From Nymphaea colorata (Eukaryota > Streptophyta > Magnoliopsida > Nymphaeales > Nymphaeaceae): a stretch of DNA of 64,000 bases. Every line of letters starts with the position of its first letter. Position 1 is the first letter of the stretch. Position numbers and translations under genes: made by a program. The notes under the pieces are model-generated. The model worked only from the letters and a program-made list of their open reading frames with translations. It was not told the origin of the DNA and ran no database searches. This document shows positions 49,755 to 60,173 of this stretch, piece after piece. The stretch is taken from positions 33,660,769 to 33,724,768 of the forward strand of contig NC_045138.2 of assembly GCF_008831285.2 (NCBI RefSeq), read 5' to 3'.

Positions 49755-49978
49755 TACCATGTTCAATTCTTTCTGTGCATCAAACATGATTAAATTTATC
49801 ATGTTAAATTCTTCCTGTGCATCAAACAGGGTTAAATTTACCACGGTAAATTCTTCCTGCCCATCAAACAGGGCCTTAGATTGGAAGAAAGAGAAATTTC
49901 ATCCTATAAATTTTTCCAAAAAAATTTACCATGGTAAATTTACTGCGTTAAATTTCACCTACCCATCAAACGGACCCT
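49755..49978. repeat. Imperfect ~42-bp tandem repeats and palindrome abutting AAP copy 2
   Basis: The block repeats a unit of the form ATTCTTCCTGTGCATCAAAC followed by a TTAAATTTACCATGGTAA-like part about three times. It also contains a perfect 20-bp palindrome at 49922-49941 (AAATTTACC and its complement around CATGG). It ends CCATCAAACGGACCCTTA, similar to the terminus of many plant MITEs. It stops only about 16 bases before the ATG of AAP copy 2. Confidence 0.7.
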
Positions 49979-49993
49979 TAGGGAGTGCAAAAG

Positions 49994-52900
49994 ATGGAGA
50001 GTGCAACGAGAAAGGTTGATTCAGAAGTCGCGGCGGGGATTCTTTCAGAGGATGATGAACACTCCAAAAGAACAGGTAACCATTCTAGGTTTCACCATTA
50101 AATATATCTCCTTTGCCTGTCATTGCTATCATAATGTTGAGTATGGCGAGGAATGATGGCTTAAGCCTTGTTTGCTGGCTAAGAGTGCTTCATTTATGGT
50201 TACAAATTGCAGAAAACCATCTCCAACCTCCATAAAATGATGAAAACTCTTCTATGTTCTCTATGATTTTTTTCAAAGGATTCATGTAGACCAGAGGCCC
50301 ACATGCCAATATGCCATGGTGCGGCTTTACACGGAGTTCCATGCTTTCTGTGTTCGCCCTTAGTTTTGTTCCAAGTGGCATATAAATTACCACTATTTAA
50401 ACTTTAAAGTAAGGAACTAAAGTTTTATTCGGAGTTGTACATAGGAGTAGCTTGGATTTCAAACTGAAGTGGATTTATCATTCATCGCCTCTGAGCTGTA
50501 ATACTCCTGGAGCTGTTACTAACCATGGCAATCTGTCTAAGCAGGGAATCTGTGGTCATGTACCTCACACATAGTAACTGCAGTAATTGGTGCCGGGGTG
50601 CTCTCACTGCCATGGAGCGTAGCCCAGCTTGGTTGGATCGGTGGACCTTTGACGATGGTTGTCTTCGCCTTCATCACTTATGTCTCTGCTCATCTGCTTT
50701 CAGATTGTTACAGATCACCCGACTCTGTTACCGGCAAGAGAAATCGGACCTACATGGATGCAGTGCGTGTAAACTTAGGTAACTTTTCATCAAATCTTTT
50801 CAAGCTTGTATTTCAGGTGAATTTGAATAGGATGAGTAATTTCATCCACAGTTAAATTTTGAGTAGCCTCTTTATGTGAAAAAACAAGGTAATCATAAAA
50901 TTGTGCATGACACTGTGAGCAACGGTCTTAATGGTAATTTAATGGTCTGCCGAGAGTTTTTCTTATTTGTACTGTATGTGTCAGCGAAGGAATTACGAGA
51001 AACATTCCCACGTGGCTTTTTTAAGAGGGAAAATTTGTTTCCATGTAGTGGCATTTGGACCAGTAAGAAGGTTATAGAACAGAAGTTTTTATGAGAAATA
51101 TTAATTAAATCTCATATTTAAGATTACACTTCTCCAAGTTATTGGTCGAGCACATCATCATCCTCATGTCACGCGTGTGGACGGATATGTGAAGACTATA
51201 AGCACCAGTCACGAGTAGTCCAATTGACTGATAAGTCACAACTCCTGTATATGCAAAGCACTTTTTAAAGGTAATCTGGTACCTGTCCTGTACATTTTTG
51301 GGAATATTGTTTTACACATAGTAACTTATTGGCCGCCTAATTATGTTGACAAACGGGTGGAAGTTCCTACGAAACCATCTTCTTGACTGCTTACTTGAGT
51401 CTAGTACACATCCATAACCTGCTGCTAACCCCTCCCAGATTTTCTCTGAAGTCATTATTTTCATTTCCTATTTAAGGCTCATCATGGAGAAAGCCTTCAT
51501 TCACATTTTCGTTCGCCAATGGTGTTTAATTTCAGGAAAAAATCAGATATGGGCGTGTGGGCTACTGCAATATCTGTATATGTATGGAATTGCTGTGGCC
51601 TATGTCCTTACTTCTGCAGTGAGCATGAGGTCTCTCTCTCTCTCTCTCTCTCACATATATAATATTAAGCCAAGACAACAGTAACAGTATTGTGTAAATT
51701 ATGCAGGGCGATAAGGAAATCAAATTGTTATCACTTGAATGGGCATAATGCTGATTGCCAGTTTTCGAACTCTTTATACATGATCATATTTGGGGTGATT
51801 CAGATATTTTTCTCCCTCATCCCAGATTTCAACAATATGAGTTGGCTTTCTACCGTCGCTGCAATCATGTCTGGCTTCTATTCTACTATAGGATTAGGCC
51901 TTGGAATTGCTAGAGTAATTGGTGAGTTTCACATTCCTTCACGTGTGATGTTTGTGTGTGTCAGCATATTTGCAGACGTGTGTTTCACGTCGTTTGAGCT
52001 TATGCCTGGATGCATGCATGTGTATGTGTGTGTGCCTGCATGGTCCTTCCTTCTGCTGAAAGTTCAAAAGTGATGTATTTCAGATAACAAAAGCGTCTAT
52101 GGGGATATTAGTGGAGTTAAAACAGCCACCGCAACGCAGAAAGTATGGAAGGTCTCTCAAGCCCTTGGAGACATAGCTTTCTCATATCCTTATTCCTTTG
52201 TCCTTCTAGAGATACAGGTGACGTGCTTCAGACTAACTTCGTACACAGTAAAGGTGTCATTTTGCTTTCACTGTGAGTGGGAGACTACAGTTTTTGGACT
52301 AATTTGTCACTGTTGGCTGAATGTAGGATACATTGAAGTCCAAGCCTCCAGAGAACTTAATAATGAAAAGAGCATCTGCTGTCTCTATTTCCATAGCAAC
52401 ACTGTTCTATCTTTCTTGTGGGTGCTTCGGTTATGCGGCATTTGGGGATAATGCACCAGGAAACATTCTCACTGGATTTGGATTCTTTGAGCCTTACTGG
52501 CTTATTGACTTTGCAAATGCATGCATCATATAGCACCTTGTTGGTGGTTACCAGGTAAATAACATCGTTGGTATTCTACACTAATAAGCACATCTTCAAG
52601 ATATGTAAACTGGTAATTATGCAATGACTAGCGGATTGCCTATCTAATTCTCTGGCATCAAGTGGTCTTCGCTTTTTCATCTTTTCCTTTTACGACTTTG
52701 TGAAGAAAATATAACCCACGTATTTCTATCAGTCAGATTCTTACCAAGAGACATTGGTGATTAAATTAACAAAATATCTTGCCTGCGGTTTTTCTGATTG
52801 GCGCTTTCTATTGATACCAGGATCATGCATGATTTTACCTTTAGAAAGATGAAGCTTCATTGCTAGTTAACAGGAATTCCACTCACCTAGAGGTTTGACG

Positions 52901-53569
52901 TGAGACCTTTAAGTTGGAAACGTTCAAAGAGTTCAACGCTCTTGCTGCATCTCTATTAATATAATCTGGCAATGATCCTTCTAAGCCCCGAGAGAGACAG
53001 AGCCTGAAGGGAAGCACGTTTACTATCAGTCTTAAAACTGGTTAATTTTTAATTTATGAAAGAAACCAGCCGACAGGCGTGCATTCTTTTCCCTGTTTTT
53101 AGATTACCATCAGTGTTAATTTCATAAGATGACTTTTTTCTCTTTTTTTTTGCAGGTATACAGTCAGCCAGTGTTTGCATTTGCTGAAAAAGTAATAGAA
53201 AGGATGCTCCCCAAAAGCATGACGTTTCTGAAGAAGGATTTCTGTATTGGCGTACCACGCTTGCCAGTTTACCATGTCACACTACTCAGGCTATGCTTTA
53301 GAACCCTGTATGTGGTCTCCACAGTTGCACTGGCCATGTACTTCCCTTTCTTCAACCAAGTGTTGGGCATCTTGGGTGCCCTCAACTTCTGGCCTTTGGC
53401 CATATATTTCCCAATAGAGATGTACATGGTGCAGAAAAGAGTGAAATCATGGAGTACCCAGTGGGTAGTCTTTGAGGTCTTCAGCACCTTGTGTCTTCTC
53501 ATCTCATTGTTTGCTCTGATAGGCTCAGTTGAAGGACTTGTAAGGGCAAAACTTCATCAAGGCTCATGA
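49994..53569 (+). pseudogene. AAP: Amino acid permease tandem copy 2 with a nonsense codon in exon 6
   Basis: The exons are 49994-50075, 50545-50778, 51536-51629, 51707-51921, 52084-52217, 52327-52554 and 53156-53569. Each has exactly the length of its partner in copy 1 (82, 234, 94, 215, 134, 228 and 414 nt), and all splice sites are intact. The single defect is TAG at 52531-52533, codon 322 of 467, where copy 1 has TTG in ...CIVLHLVGGYQ. Translation would stop after 321 residues and lose the last third, including several membrane spans and the PLAIYFPIEMYMVQKRV block. Exon 7 remains fully open to its TGA, so the mutation looks recent. A transcript would carry the stop upstream of an exon junction and be a likely target of nonsense-mediated decay. 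It could instead be a sequencing error or a segregating allele. The N-terminus differs more (MESATRKVDSEVAAGI) than the membrane core. Confidence 0.92.
51630..51653. repeat. (CT)n tract directly at the AAP copy 2 exon 3 donor
   Basis: The intron begins GT and runs straight into about eleven CT units. In copy 1 the matching intron begins GTCTACATAAACTCTCTC without the expansion, so the tract grew after duplication. Confidence 0.85.
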
Positions 53570-55187
53570 TGCGAAGCTCTTCCATAAATATATTTCTGGC
53601 CCTGCTAGTGGGAGTACTGTTCTAGTCAATGGTGTCATATGATATCTTGTAATGGGTCGATGTCAATGATTTGGATACTATCTTCTGAATCCGTGCATAA
53701 GGGTTTTGGTGATATAGCCTCTATCCAACCAGTGATCAAATTCAAATTCGACATGGAATACAGATTCCACTAAATACCTGAATGTGACTATATATGAAAA
53801 TTTTGAACTTGGTGTCTTGCATCTTCAAGATATGTAACTCAGAGTCCCACTAGGAAATCTGCCAATAATTACATCTGCTCTGAATCTTATTTATTGACAT
53901 CACTAGGGGCTGGAATCAACTGATCACAAGCTCTAAAGCTGACTGCATTCTTCACTACAGAGGCATATTTAAACATGAGGTGCCTGACCAAAAGCATGTG
54001 GTGTCCTTATCAAGCCATATTCAGAATCTTCAGATTAAGCACCAATCATGCATATGCCTTACTAAAACATTTATATATTGAAAGTAATATCTGTTAGGGA
54101 TCTTCATGCAACCTTATGTATCCATATATGCATTCATGAACACAGAATCTACATGCAACCTTATACATCCATACATCCGGCTGCACTCACCCCCTTTCCG
54201 ATTTGCCAAAAACATAGTGGAAAAACACAAATACATAAGTAAATAAAGAACACAAGAAAGCACCATCCAGAAGAACTTAAGAAAAGAAGGAAAATAGTAT
54301 CATATAGAAAAAGAAAGGTAAGAGAATTCCAAATGGCCTCAAAATTTACTTCAATATCATCAAGGTTGCGAAATAGGACGTAAGATTCATAGAACGACTT
54401 TATGGACTCACTTGGGGAAAAGGAGAAGGGATCACATCCAAGTTGCAATGAAAATAAATTTATATCAGAGTACCTTATCGGAGTTGTACCAGGCTCTCGA
54501 CCAAACCACATATCAGGTTGCCCTTGACCACGTTCTTCCCCTATCTGTAATCTACAGCCAAGCACATAATTGGTCTCAGACAATGAGAGTGAAAAGCCAA
54601 TTGTTTTTCAAATAACCAATCATATCAAACAAGCCTGAATAAAGAATTTGAGGTATAATCATATTTATCATATGATAAATCTATTGAACAATTTCTTCTA
54701 CTAACACCTTCGTATGCATTCGATCTCATTTACGAAATGATTTAAATTATTAATCTTTCCAAAAAAAATCTTGTTGCATCATGCCCTCCATTTGAAACCT
54801 CTTAATAAGAGAGAGAGAGAGAGAGAGAGAGCAGAACAACCCAGAGTTGCTATTTCGTTCATTTATTCTCCCGACCTGGCTTTATTACAGTTCAATCTAG
54901 AAATTAAACCGCAAATAATAATGTCCACAGGTCAATGAGTTTACAATCTCCTAAGTGACTAATTTCATAGATAAGCTGTTAAAAGGATAGGAAAATCTTA
55001 GTCAGGGACTCAGGAGCAACATAATAATGAGCTCGACATATTGTTCCACCTAGATCATGCCCAACGAGAAGATAAATCACATGCTAGAAGGAGACCAATA
55101 AAAGGACATAGCAGGCTCTTACTCAAACAAGCCACTTCCTGGATCCCAATAATTACTTCTTATAATATTCGTTCATTGGGGAAAGGA
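53570..55187. other. Downstream flank of AAP copy 2, no supported gene
   Basis: About 1.6 kb. On the minus strand the stretch 54538-54468 has AG and GT borders (IGEERGQGQPDMWFGREPG) and could be an exon, but I recognise no family and see no clear partner exon. A (GA)n tract lies at about 54809-54831. Otherwise AT-rich. Confidence 0.45.
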
Positions 55188-55515
55188 TCACTTCACAGAC
55201 CTCGTCTCCAGTTCAAGCTGAAACAATAAGCATGATGTAGGAAACACGAGAAAAAAAAGAAAAAACTCGCCTCTTTTCCACGGACTTGGAAATCAGAGCG
55301 AGAATTCCGAAAGATTAAAGCCCGATAATTAGATTTCACCGTGGTTATCGTTGCTAAGCCTAGCAAGCAAAAAGGCATACCTTCACTTTCGAGATGATCT
55401 TCACCGAGACGACTTGGCCCTTGAACTCGCCCTCGCCAGCCCTAGCAGACATCACCTTCGGCGGCAATGTTCCTCCCATAACAGTCTCATTCGATGCCAA
55501 CGATCTGACGCACAT
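55188..55515 (-). CDS. Possible short two-exon gene of unknown function
   Basis: On the minus strand a GC-rich exon, 55515-55381, starts at ATG (MCVRSLASNETVMGG) and contains GEGEFKGQVVSVKIISKVK. It ends at AAG|GTATGC. An acceptor TTTCAG at 55218 would join an exon 55217-55188 encoding LELETRSVK and a TGA, giving 54 residues. An alternative start is ATG 55479. Both borders are canonical and the intron is 163 bp. I do not recognise the protein. It could be the remains of a longer gene or a non-coding transcript. Repeat copy B begins about 95 bp upstream of its start codon. Confidence 0.28.
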
Positions 55516-55608
55516 AATATGATCGGTCTCCACTCAACACAAGCGGAGATCAAGAATCGAGGAATGAGTCTGGAAGCGAGCAATCGGCATCAAGGCTACT
55601 ACTGATTC

Positions 55609-56017
55609 GGATGTGGAGTCATTGACGAATTCTGGATGTGATAACGTACAGTTATCAAATTTTGGACTTGTAGATATCAATTTGATGAAAGCAGATGGTA
55701 GATACGGAAAAGTAAATTTTATCAATTAATATTTCATGAATCTGCATAAAATCGTCTATTTGTAAGGACCAAGAGTAATGGGTAACTTACAAAGGGACAC
55801 TCCTAGTCCTATATATTCATATTTGAAATATTTGCAACTGAAAATTTATGTTCAAATACTTCCCCACTATCTTCTCGATCTAAGCCAAGAAAATCTTAGA
55901 AAGGTTTTCTTGCATCGACGTCCTCCATTGCAACAACAAAAGCTAAAGATAGATTAGCAACCACTGACCGCGGGTAACCAGAAAACCTTCACTTACGAAC
56001 AGGGGGCTACCACAACA
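55609..56017. repeat. Dispersed repeat, copy B (interrupted by the LTR array)
   Basis: This matches 38133-38553 over its length, with about 26 bases missing near the right end and a short insertion near 55646. It ends in CAACA at 56013-56017, directly against the LTR terminus TGTCACGAC. The continuation seen in copy A (AGCAAGCAGAAG) should lie beyond the far end of the array, outside the window. Confidence 0.88.
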
Positions 56018-58604
56018 TGTCACGACTTAATTTTTGACACCAAAAATTTTCTTTCATTTATATAATAGCGGAAGCAATATTGAGTCATGACCAGAACATA
56101 AGACATTGTTTTATTTCAATAATAAAATACTTGGACCCAAACAAAAATAACCACAAATCCCCAAAACCGATGCATGTCCAGAATGCCAATGACCGTCCAT
56201 CACAAGACTGAGGTCGTCGCTCCAAAGCCAAAATCTATCAATGACTACCTGTAGATAGAAAGAAGGGTCAGAATTCCTCTGAGTATGAGAAAATCCAGCC
56301 ATGAATGAAACATGGCCCAAAATAATGTTTAGTTTCGTAAAACAATTCCAAAAAGACCTTATGAACTACAACCATAGGTTTTCTGAAACTTAATACATAT
56401 CACATCACCAAAGACAGAACGAGGTGTGCACAACCTCCAAAATTTCGTAGGCTTCCAACCGTGGTCCTCTGACAATGTCAAGGTCATCGTGCCGAGCAAC
56501 AGAAATCCCCGTGGGCACTCACGGGCAGAACATAACATCTCTTCACCAGGCGATCCAACGGATCGAGGGTACCTGAAGTGAAGCCTCCTGAGATATCCCA
56601 GATCGCCGCTGCAGCAGCATGGCCCCTCTAGGAACCCGGTTTGAGGGACCAGGAGATGTCTCTCTCCCAAAACAGCAGCAGTACCCCGGGCCCTTGTGCC
56701 GCCCAATACCCTGTGGGCCCTCCAGTACAGCCAGAGGAGCGTGCGTCAACAGTGAGCTCAGACGCACCACTACCTCCCGGGACGAAACCGATCACTGGGC
56801 AAAACAGAAAGCTCGCACTTGCATAAACCATTGCACAAAGTCCACGTTTCGCCTTCGAATTTCAAAAGTGAGGGTTTACCAATGCTAGACATCGTCTAGT
56901 ACCTCTCACAGAAACCGCCCGCCCTCAGGCTCGGTTTCCCAAACAGAATAATTCAGCTATTTTAAATCTTAATTTAATAGCAATAGAGAAAAACTCATTG
57001 CATCTAGAAACATCGATTAACAATATCATAATCTTTTTTTGAAACAATAAAATTTATATTTAAATTCTCCAAAGCATGGCTTTCCTCCTCTAATGGTTCC
57101 AAAGTTACTTTCAGAACTATATTTCTGAAATTTTAAACACCACAACGAGCATCAAAAAGTAATAAAACATATCATTTCGTTTTTAATTTGTAACAACCCT
57201 CTTTTGGAAATTTCAAGAATCCGGAGGGTACCAAATCGCAACTTCATATTAAAATCTGGTTCTTATTGAAAATCACTTTCGCAAGCCTCTTTTTGAAGAG
57301 GTTTTTTAGCAAAAATGATGCGGCATGAACATTTACAAATTTTAACAGCTTATCCATAAATTATTGCTAATTAGTGGACCCGTTTTGAAATTTTTCCAAC
57401 TTAATATAAAAACTGCCGACTCTCTTTTTTTTCTCTCATTTCACGCCTCGTTTTCTCTCTCATACGAGCTGCTCCTCCGTCTTCTTCTCGCTCGACCAGC
57501 GGTGGGGATTCCACCGTTTCCAGCGACCCAACACCGGCACGAGGGAGATCTCCCCGTCTCGCGCCAGATCCAGCGTTAGGCTTCCTGCTGCGGCTCCGTC
57601 GACCGTCCGACGCTCTCATTCGCCGCCGCCTCATCCTCTCCTCTCGTTCTTCCAGCGGATCCACAGTGTGAAAACCAGCCTCCCCAAAAACCGGTGCTTC
57701 AATGGCGTCTTCCTCAGTCTTCACCTTCGCTGCGACGGGGATGAACTGACAATCATAGAGAAACGACGGGAGGACGCCTGCAACTTCAATGTCGTCGTCC
57801 TTGTTTTCCCCAACTTGCCTCTGCTACCACCATGAAGAGGCAACCCCCTTTTTTTGTTCTTTTCAGTCGGTCGAGTGCTCTTCAATAAAACCTACTGTAT
57901 TTCCCTCAATATGAGATGTTGATTCTACACTTGCACGACAAGCAGGGCAGGCCTTGCCCTCTGTCGATGTCGTTCAGGGCTGCCCTCTCCTTTTTATTTT
58001 GCAATTGTGTTATTACGTTTTATCCCTGTATAACTATGTTTATCTCTCCGTTTTTCTTCTGTAGTTGGTTTGAGAGACATGCTCTGTTTTTGGGTTGATT
58101 GTAGTTCTGGTTTCTCACGGATGAAAGCACATAGAGGTTTCAAAGTTCAACCGATACCAACATGCCTTACACCTAGCATGCTTTGTTTCTTGAAAATCAC
58201 AAGGAACTACAGGCATAAGCATACATAGACGTACATGTATATGTATCTACAAAATCAAAAGAAAGTACATGGCTTCATGCTATTCATCACTGAATATTCT
58301 CATACCTCTGAAAATCTTGGCAGCAACTTCTGCTTCTGGTTCCTTTCCAGCAGCCACGAACTTCAGTCTCAATCTCTCTCAATCTCTCTGTTGTTGGACG
58401 TGCCCTTCTAATGCTAAGTAAAACGATGATTTCCCCTTTGCATTTACATCATTATCCTTATCTTTTCCCAAAAACATCTCATTTATGATAAACTTGACAG
58501 TTGAGATGTTCATTATAAATCATTTGATCTTCCATTTGATAATTCATCCTCAAATTAACGTTCCAAATGTTTAAGGAAACTTAATAAAAATCGTGGGTCT
58601 TACA
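56018..58604 (-). repeat. LTR copy 1 (2587 bp)
   Basis: The outer left LTR, bordered by CAACA of the host repeat. It differs from copy 2 at TT versus CC near 56027, A versus C in the TTTATATAATAG stretch, a one-base indel near 56167 and A versus C near 56994. It contains no convincing protein gene; the 115- and 107-residue frames seen in both copies are carried by its composition. Confidence 0.93.
57405..57749 (+). promoter_or_regulatory. Promoter- and leader-like island antisense to the element, inside LTR 1
   Basis: On the plus strand TATAAA at 57405 is followed by a long pyrimidine-rich stretch, then a GC-rich block, then a 15-residue frame starting at ATG 57702 (MASSSVFTFAATG). This is the usual order of a plant promoter, CT-rich leader and start of a plastid-type protein, on the strand opposite to the retrotransposon. 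The same block recurs in LTR 2 at 61562-61906. It could be a captured host-gene 5' end or simply the LTR's own GC-rich part. Confidence 0.35.
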
Positions 58605-58620
58605 TCCTTCCCCCTAAAAA
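58605..58620 (-). other. Polypurine tract before LTR copy 1
   Basis: On the minus strand AGGGGGAAGGA lies directly before the TGTAAGACC start of the LTR, as expected for plus-strand DNA priming in reverse transcription. The copy at 62762 has one extra G. Confidence 0.85.
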
Positions 58621-58845
58621 GAAATTTCGTCCTCGAAATTTGAGCATACTTTATTGAAACAATTGGGGATAACTCTTTCTCATGTCCTCTTCTAACTCCC
58701 ACATACATTTTTTTGATTCTATGATGTTGTCATTCTATTTGAACTAATGAGATAGTCTTATTTCGCAACACGTGTTCCTTTCGATCTATTATCCGCAGTG
58801 GTTGTTCTTTTGTTATGTCTTCTTGCAAATCAACTTCTTCGTAAT
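58621..58845 (-). pseudogene. Integrase C-terminal remnant of pol
   Basis: On the minus strand a frame reads KVIDYEEVDLQEDITKEQ then IIDRKEHVLRNKTISLVQIE, meets TGA where a tryptophan codon is usual, and continues with a frame change to MWELEEDMRKSYPQLF. These are the characteristic last residues of Ty3/Gypsy integrase just before the polypurine tract. Everything between gag and this point is gone. The same remnant and stop occur in the second internal copy. Confidence 0.85.
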
Positions 58846-59966
58846 CTATCACCTTCATTCACATCAGTGGATCTCAAATCTTCAACCGTGGTTGCGTAAA
58901 CTCTCCCAGGTACCTTCTTCTCCGCTGGTTGGTTGGCTACACCTCGCCCCTGTTCTGCCTCTTTCTTCTTCGGGCACTCACGAATAAAATGTCCTCGCCT
59001 TCCACAATAGAGACATGCCCCGACCTCTCTGTAACATGGTTTGCCCGGGTGTTGGCGATGACATGTGGGACATTCATCGTCCTGCCTGGATGTTGATGGC
59101 CTCTGTCTCTTGAATCTATCCCCTTGGTTCACCATGTCGCTGCGCATGTCTGGCCTCGACTTGGATCGCATAAATTCACTCCTCTTGTTTGTCCCTTGCA
59201 TCCTGTTCCAGCCCTCCTCAAGACGTGTGGCCATGTCGATAGCGTCGTCTAGATCTCTCGAACGACTACTAATTACTTGGTTCTGCAACCCGTCTTTAAG
59301 TCCTCTGACGAACTTATTTGCTCGGTCCGCATCAGCAGTATACACATGGGGGCAATATTTTTCCAAATGTCTGAATTTGACGATGTATTCGTGCAGACTC
59401 AGACTCCCTTGTTGAAGGTCCAGGAATTCTTGCATGCGTTTCTCCCGTGTGAAGGTTGGAATGTAGGCATGTGTGAAGGCTTCCTTGAATTCTCCCCAGG
59501 TCGCTTCGTGATTTGCGAACTTCACCTCACGTTGCGTCCGCCACCATTCCTTAGCATCTCCTTTTAGCATAAAGGTTCCATACCGAACCTTCTTGTTGTC
59601 AGGCACTTCCAGGGTGGTAAAGATCTCCTCTGTTTCATTTATCCATTCTTCGGCATCGTCCGCAGTGCCTTTCCCATAAAACTTCGGAGGATGCAAACTC
59701 ATAAACTGTTGGTGAGTTACTCCCCTTGCCTCACCATTTGTCGTTCTGTTTGTGTTTGTACTAGTTCCTCCTGTAGAAGCATTCTGCACCAGACCCTGCA
59801 TCACTCCCGTCATCATATGCAATGTGTTCATGATGAACGCTTGTTGTTGTTGATTATTTCCAACACGTGTCCCAGCTCTGGTAGAACGAGTCTCCACATT
59901 TTGACTCCTAGTGCTGCGAGGTCCTCTGCCTCTGCCTCTAGCACTTCCTCCTCTAGTACGTGCCAT
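58830..59966 (-). CDS. gag: Retrotransposon Gag protein, copy 1 (intact)
   Basis: The frame is open from 59993, but the likely start is MARTRGGSARGRGRG at 59966 (378 aa). Domain order: an RG-rich basic N-terminus; a Retrotrans_gag region (residues ~80-270) with LHPPKFYGKGTADDAEEW, FMLKGDAKEWWRTQ, FTREKRMQEFLDLQQG and FRHLEKYCP; a basic linker; then CPTCHRQHPGKPC and a CCHC zinc knuckle CLYCGRRGHFIREC. Gag packages the element RNA and forms virus-like particles in the cytoplasm. The last ~16 codons run past the deletion junction into former integrase sequence in another frame (...VNEGDRLRRS). This is the only sizeable intact frame in the element, consistent with a non-autonomous element that keeps its own Gag. 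Confidence 0.93.
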   Translation of the reverse strand: MARTRGGSARGRGRGPRSTRSQNVETRSTRAGTRVGNNQQQQAFIMNTLHMMTGVMQGLVQNASTGGTSTNTNRTTNGEARGVTHQQFMSLHPPKFYGKGTADDAEEWINETEEIFTTLEVPDNKKVRYGTFMLKGDAKEWWRTQREVKFANHEATWGEFKEAFTHAYIPTFTREKRMQEFLDLQQGSLSLHEYIVKFRHLEKYCPHVYTADADRANKFVRGLKDGLQNQVISSRSRDLDDAIDMATRLEEGWNRMQGTNKRSEFMRSKSRPDMRSDMVNQGDRFKRQRPSTSRQDDECPTCHRQHPGKPCYREVGACLYCGRRGHFIRECPKKKEAEQGRGVANQPAEKKVPGRVYATTVEDLRSTDVNEGDRLRRS

Positions 59967-60157
59967 TGAACTACACCACACGGAGGAACACAAAATATAA
60001 CTATTGTATTCGTAAGTAAAACAATTCGTTAAAGCTACTCTAAAATTTTAAAACTCAATATTCACACTAAATCAAAAACACATTCGTTAACAGGCTTGGA
60101 TGACCTTTCCTCTGCTTGTGATCGACCTTGGCATTGGACATTGACTCTAGACACTGT

Positions 60158-60169
60158 GCTCTGATACCA
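60158..60169 (-). other. Primer-binding site, initiator tRNA-Met
   Basis: On the minus strand TGGTATCAGAGC is the exact complement of the 3' end of plant initiator tRNA-Met. It lies four bases inside the LTR end at 60174, which fixes the orientation of the array. Confidence 0.93.
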
Positions 60170-60173
60170 AAGT

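Noticed and set aside
52531-52536. Programmed readthrough of the AAP copy 2 stop
   Set aside because: The bases after TAG (CACCTT) do not fit the known CARYYA readthrough context.
56359-56888. Open frames inside the LTRs (115, 89, 75 and 67 residues, repeated at +4157)
   Set aside because: They overlap on both strands in a GC-rich LTR part and show no protein family; repetition comes from the LTR duplication, not selection.
57401-57724. 107-residue minus-strand Arg/Glu-rich frame in the LTR
   Set aside because: It is the reverse of the CT-rich leader-like stretch, so its composition explains the open frame.
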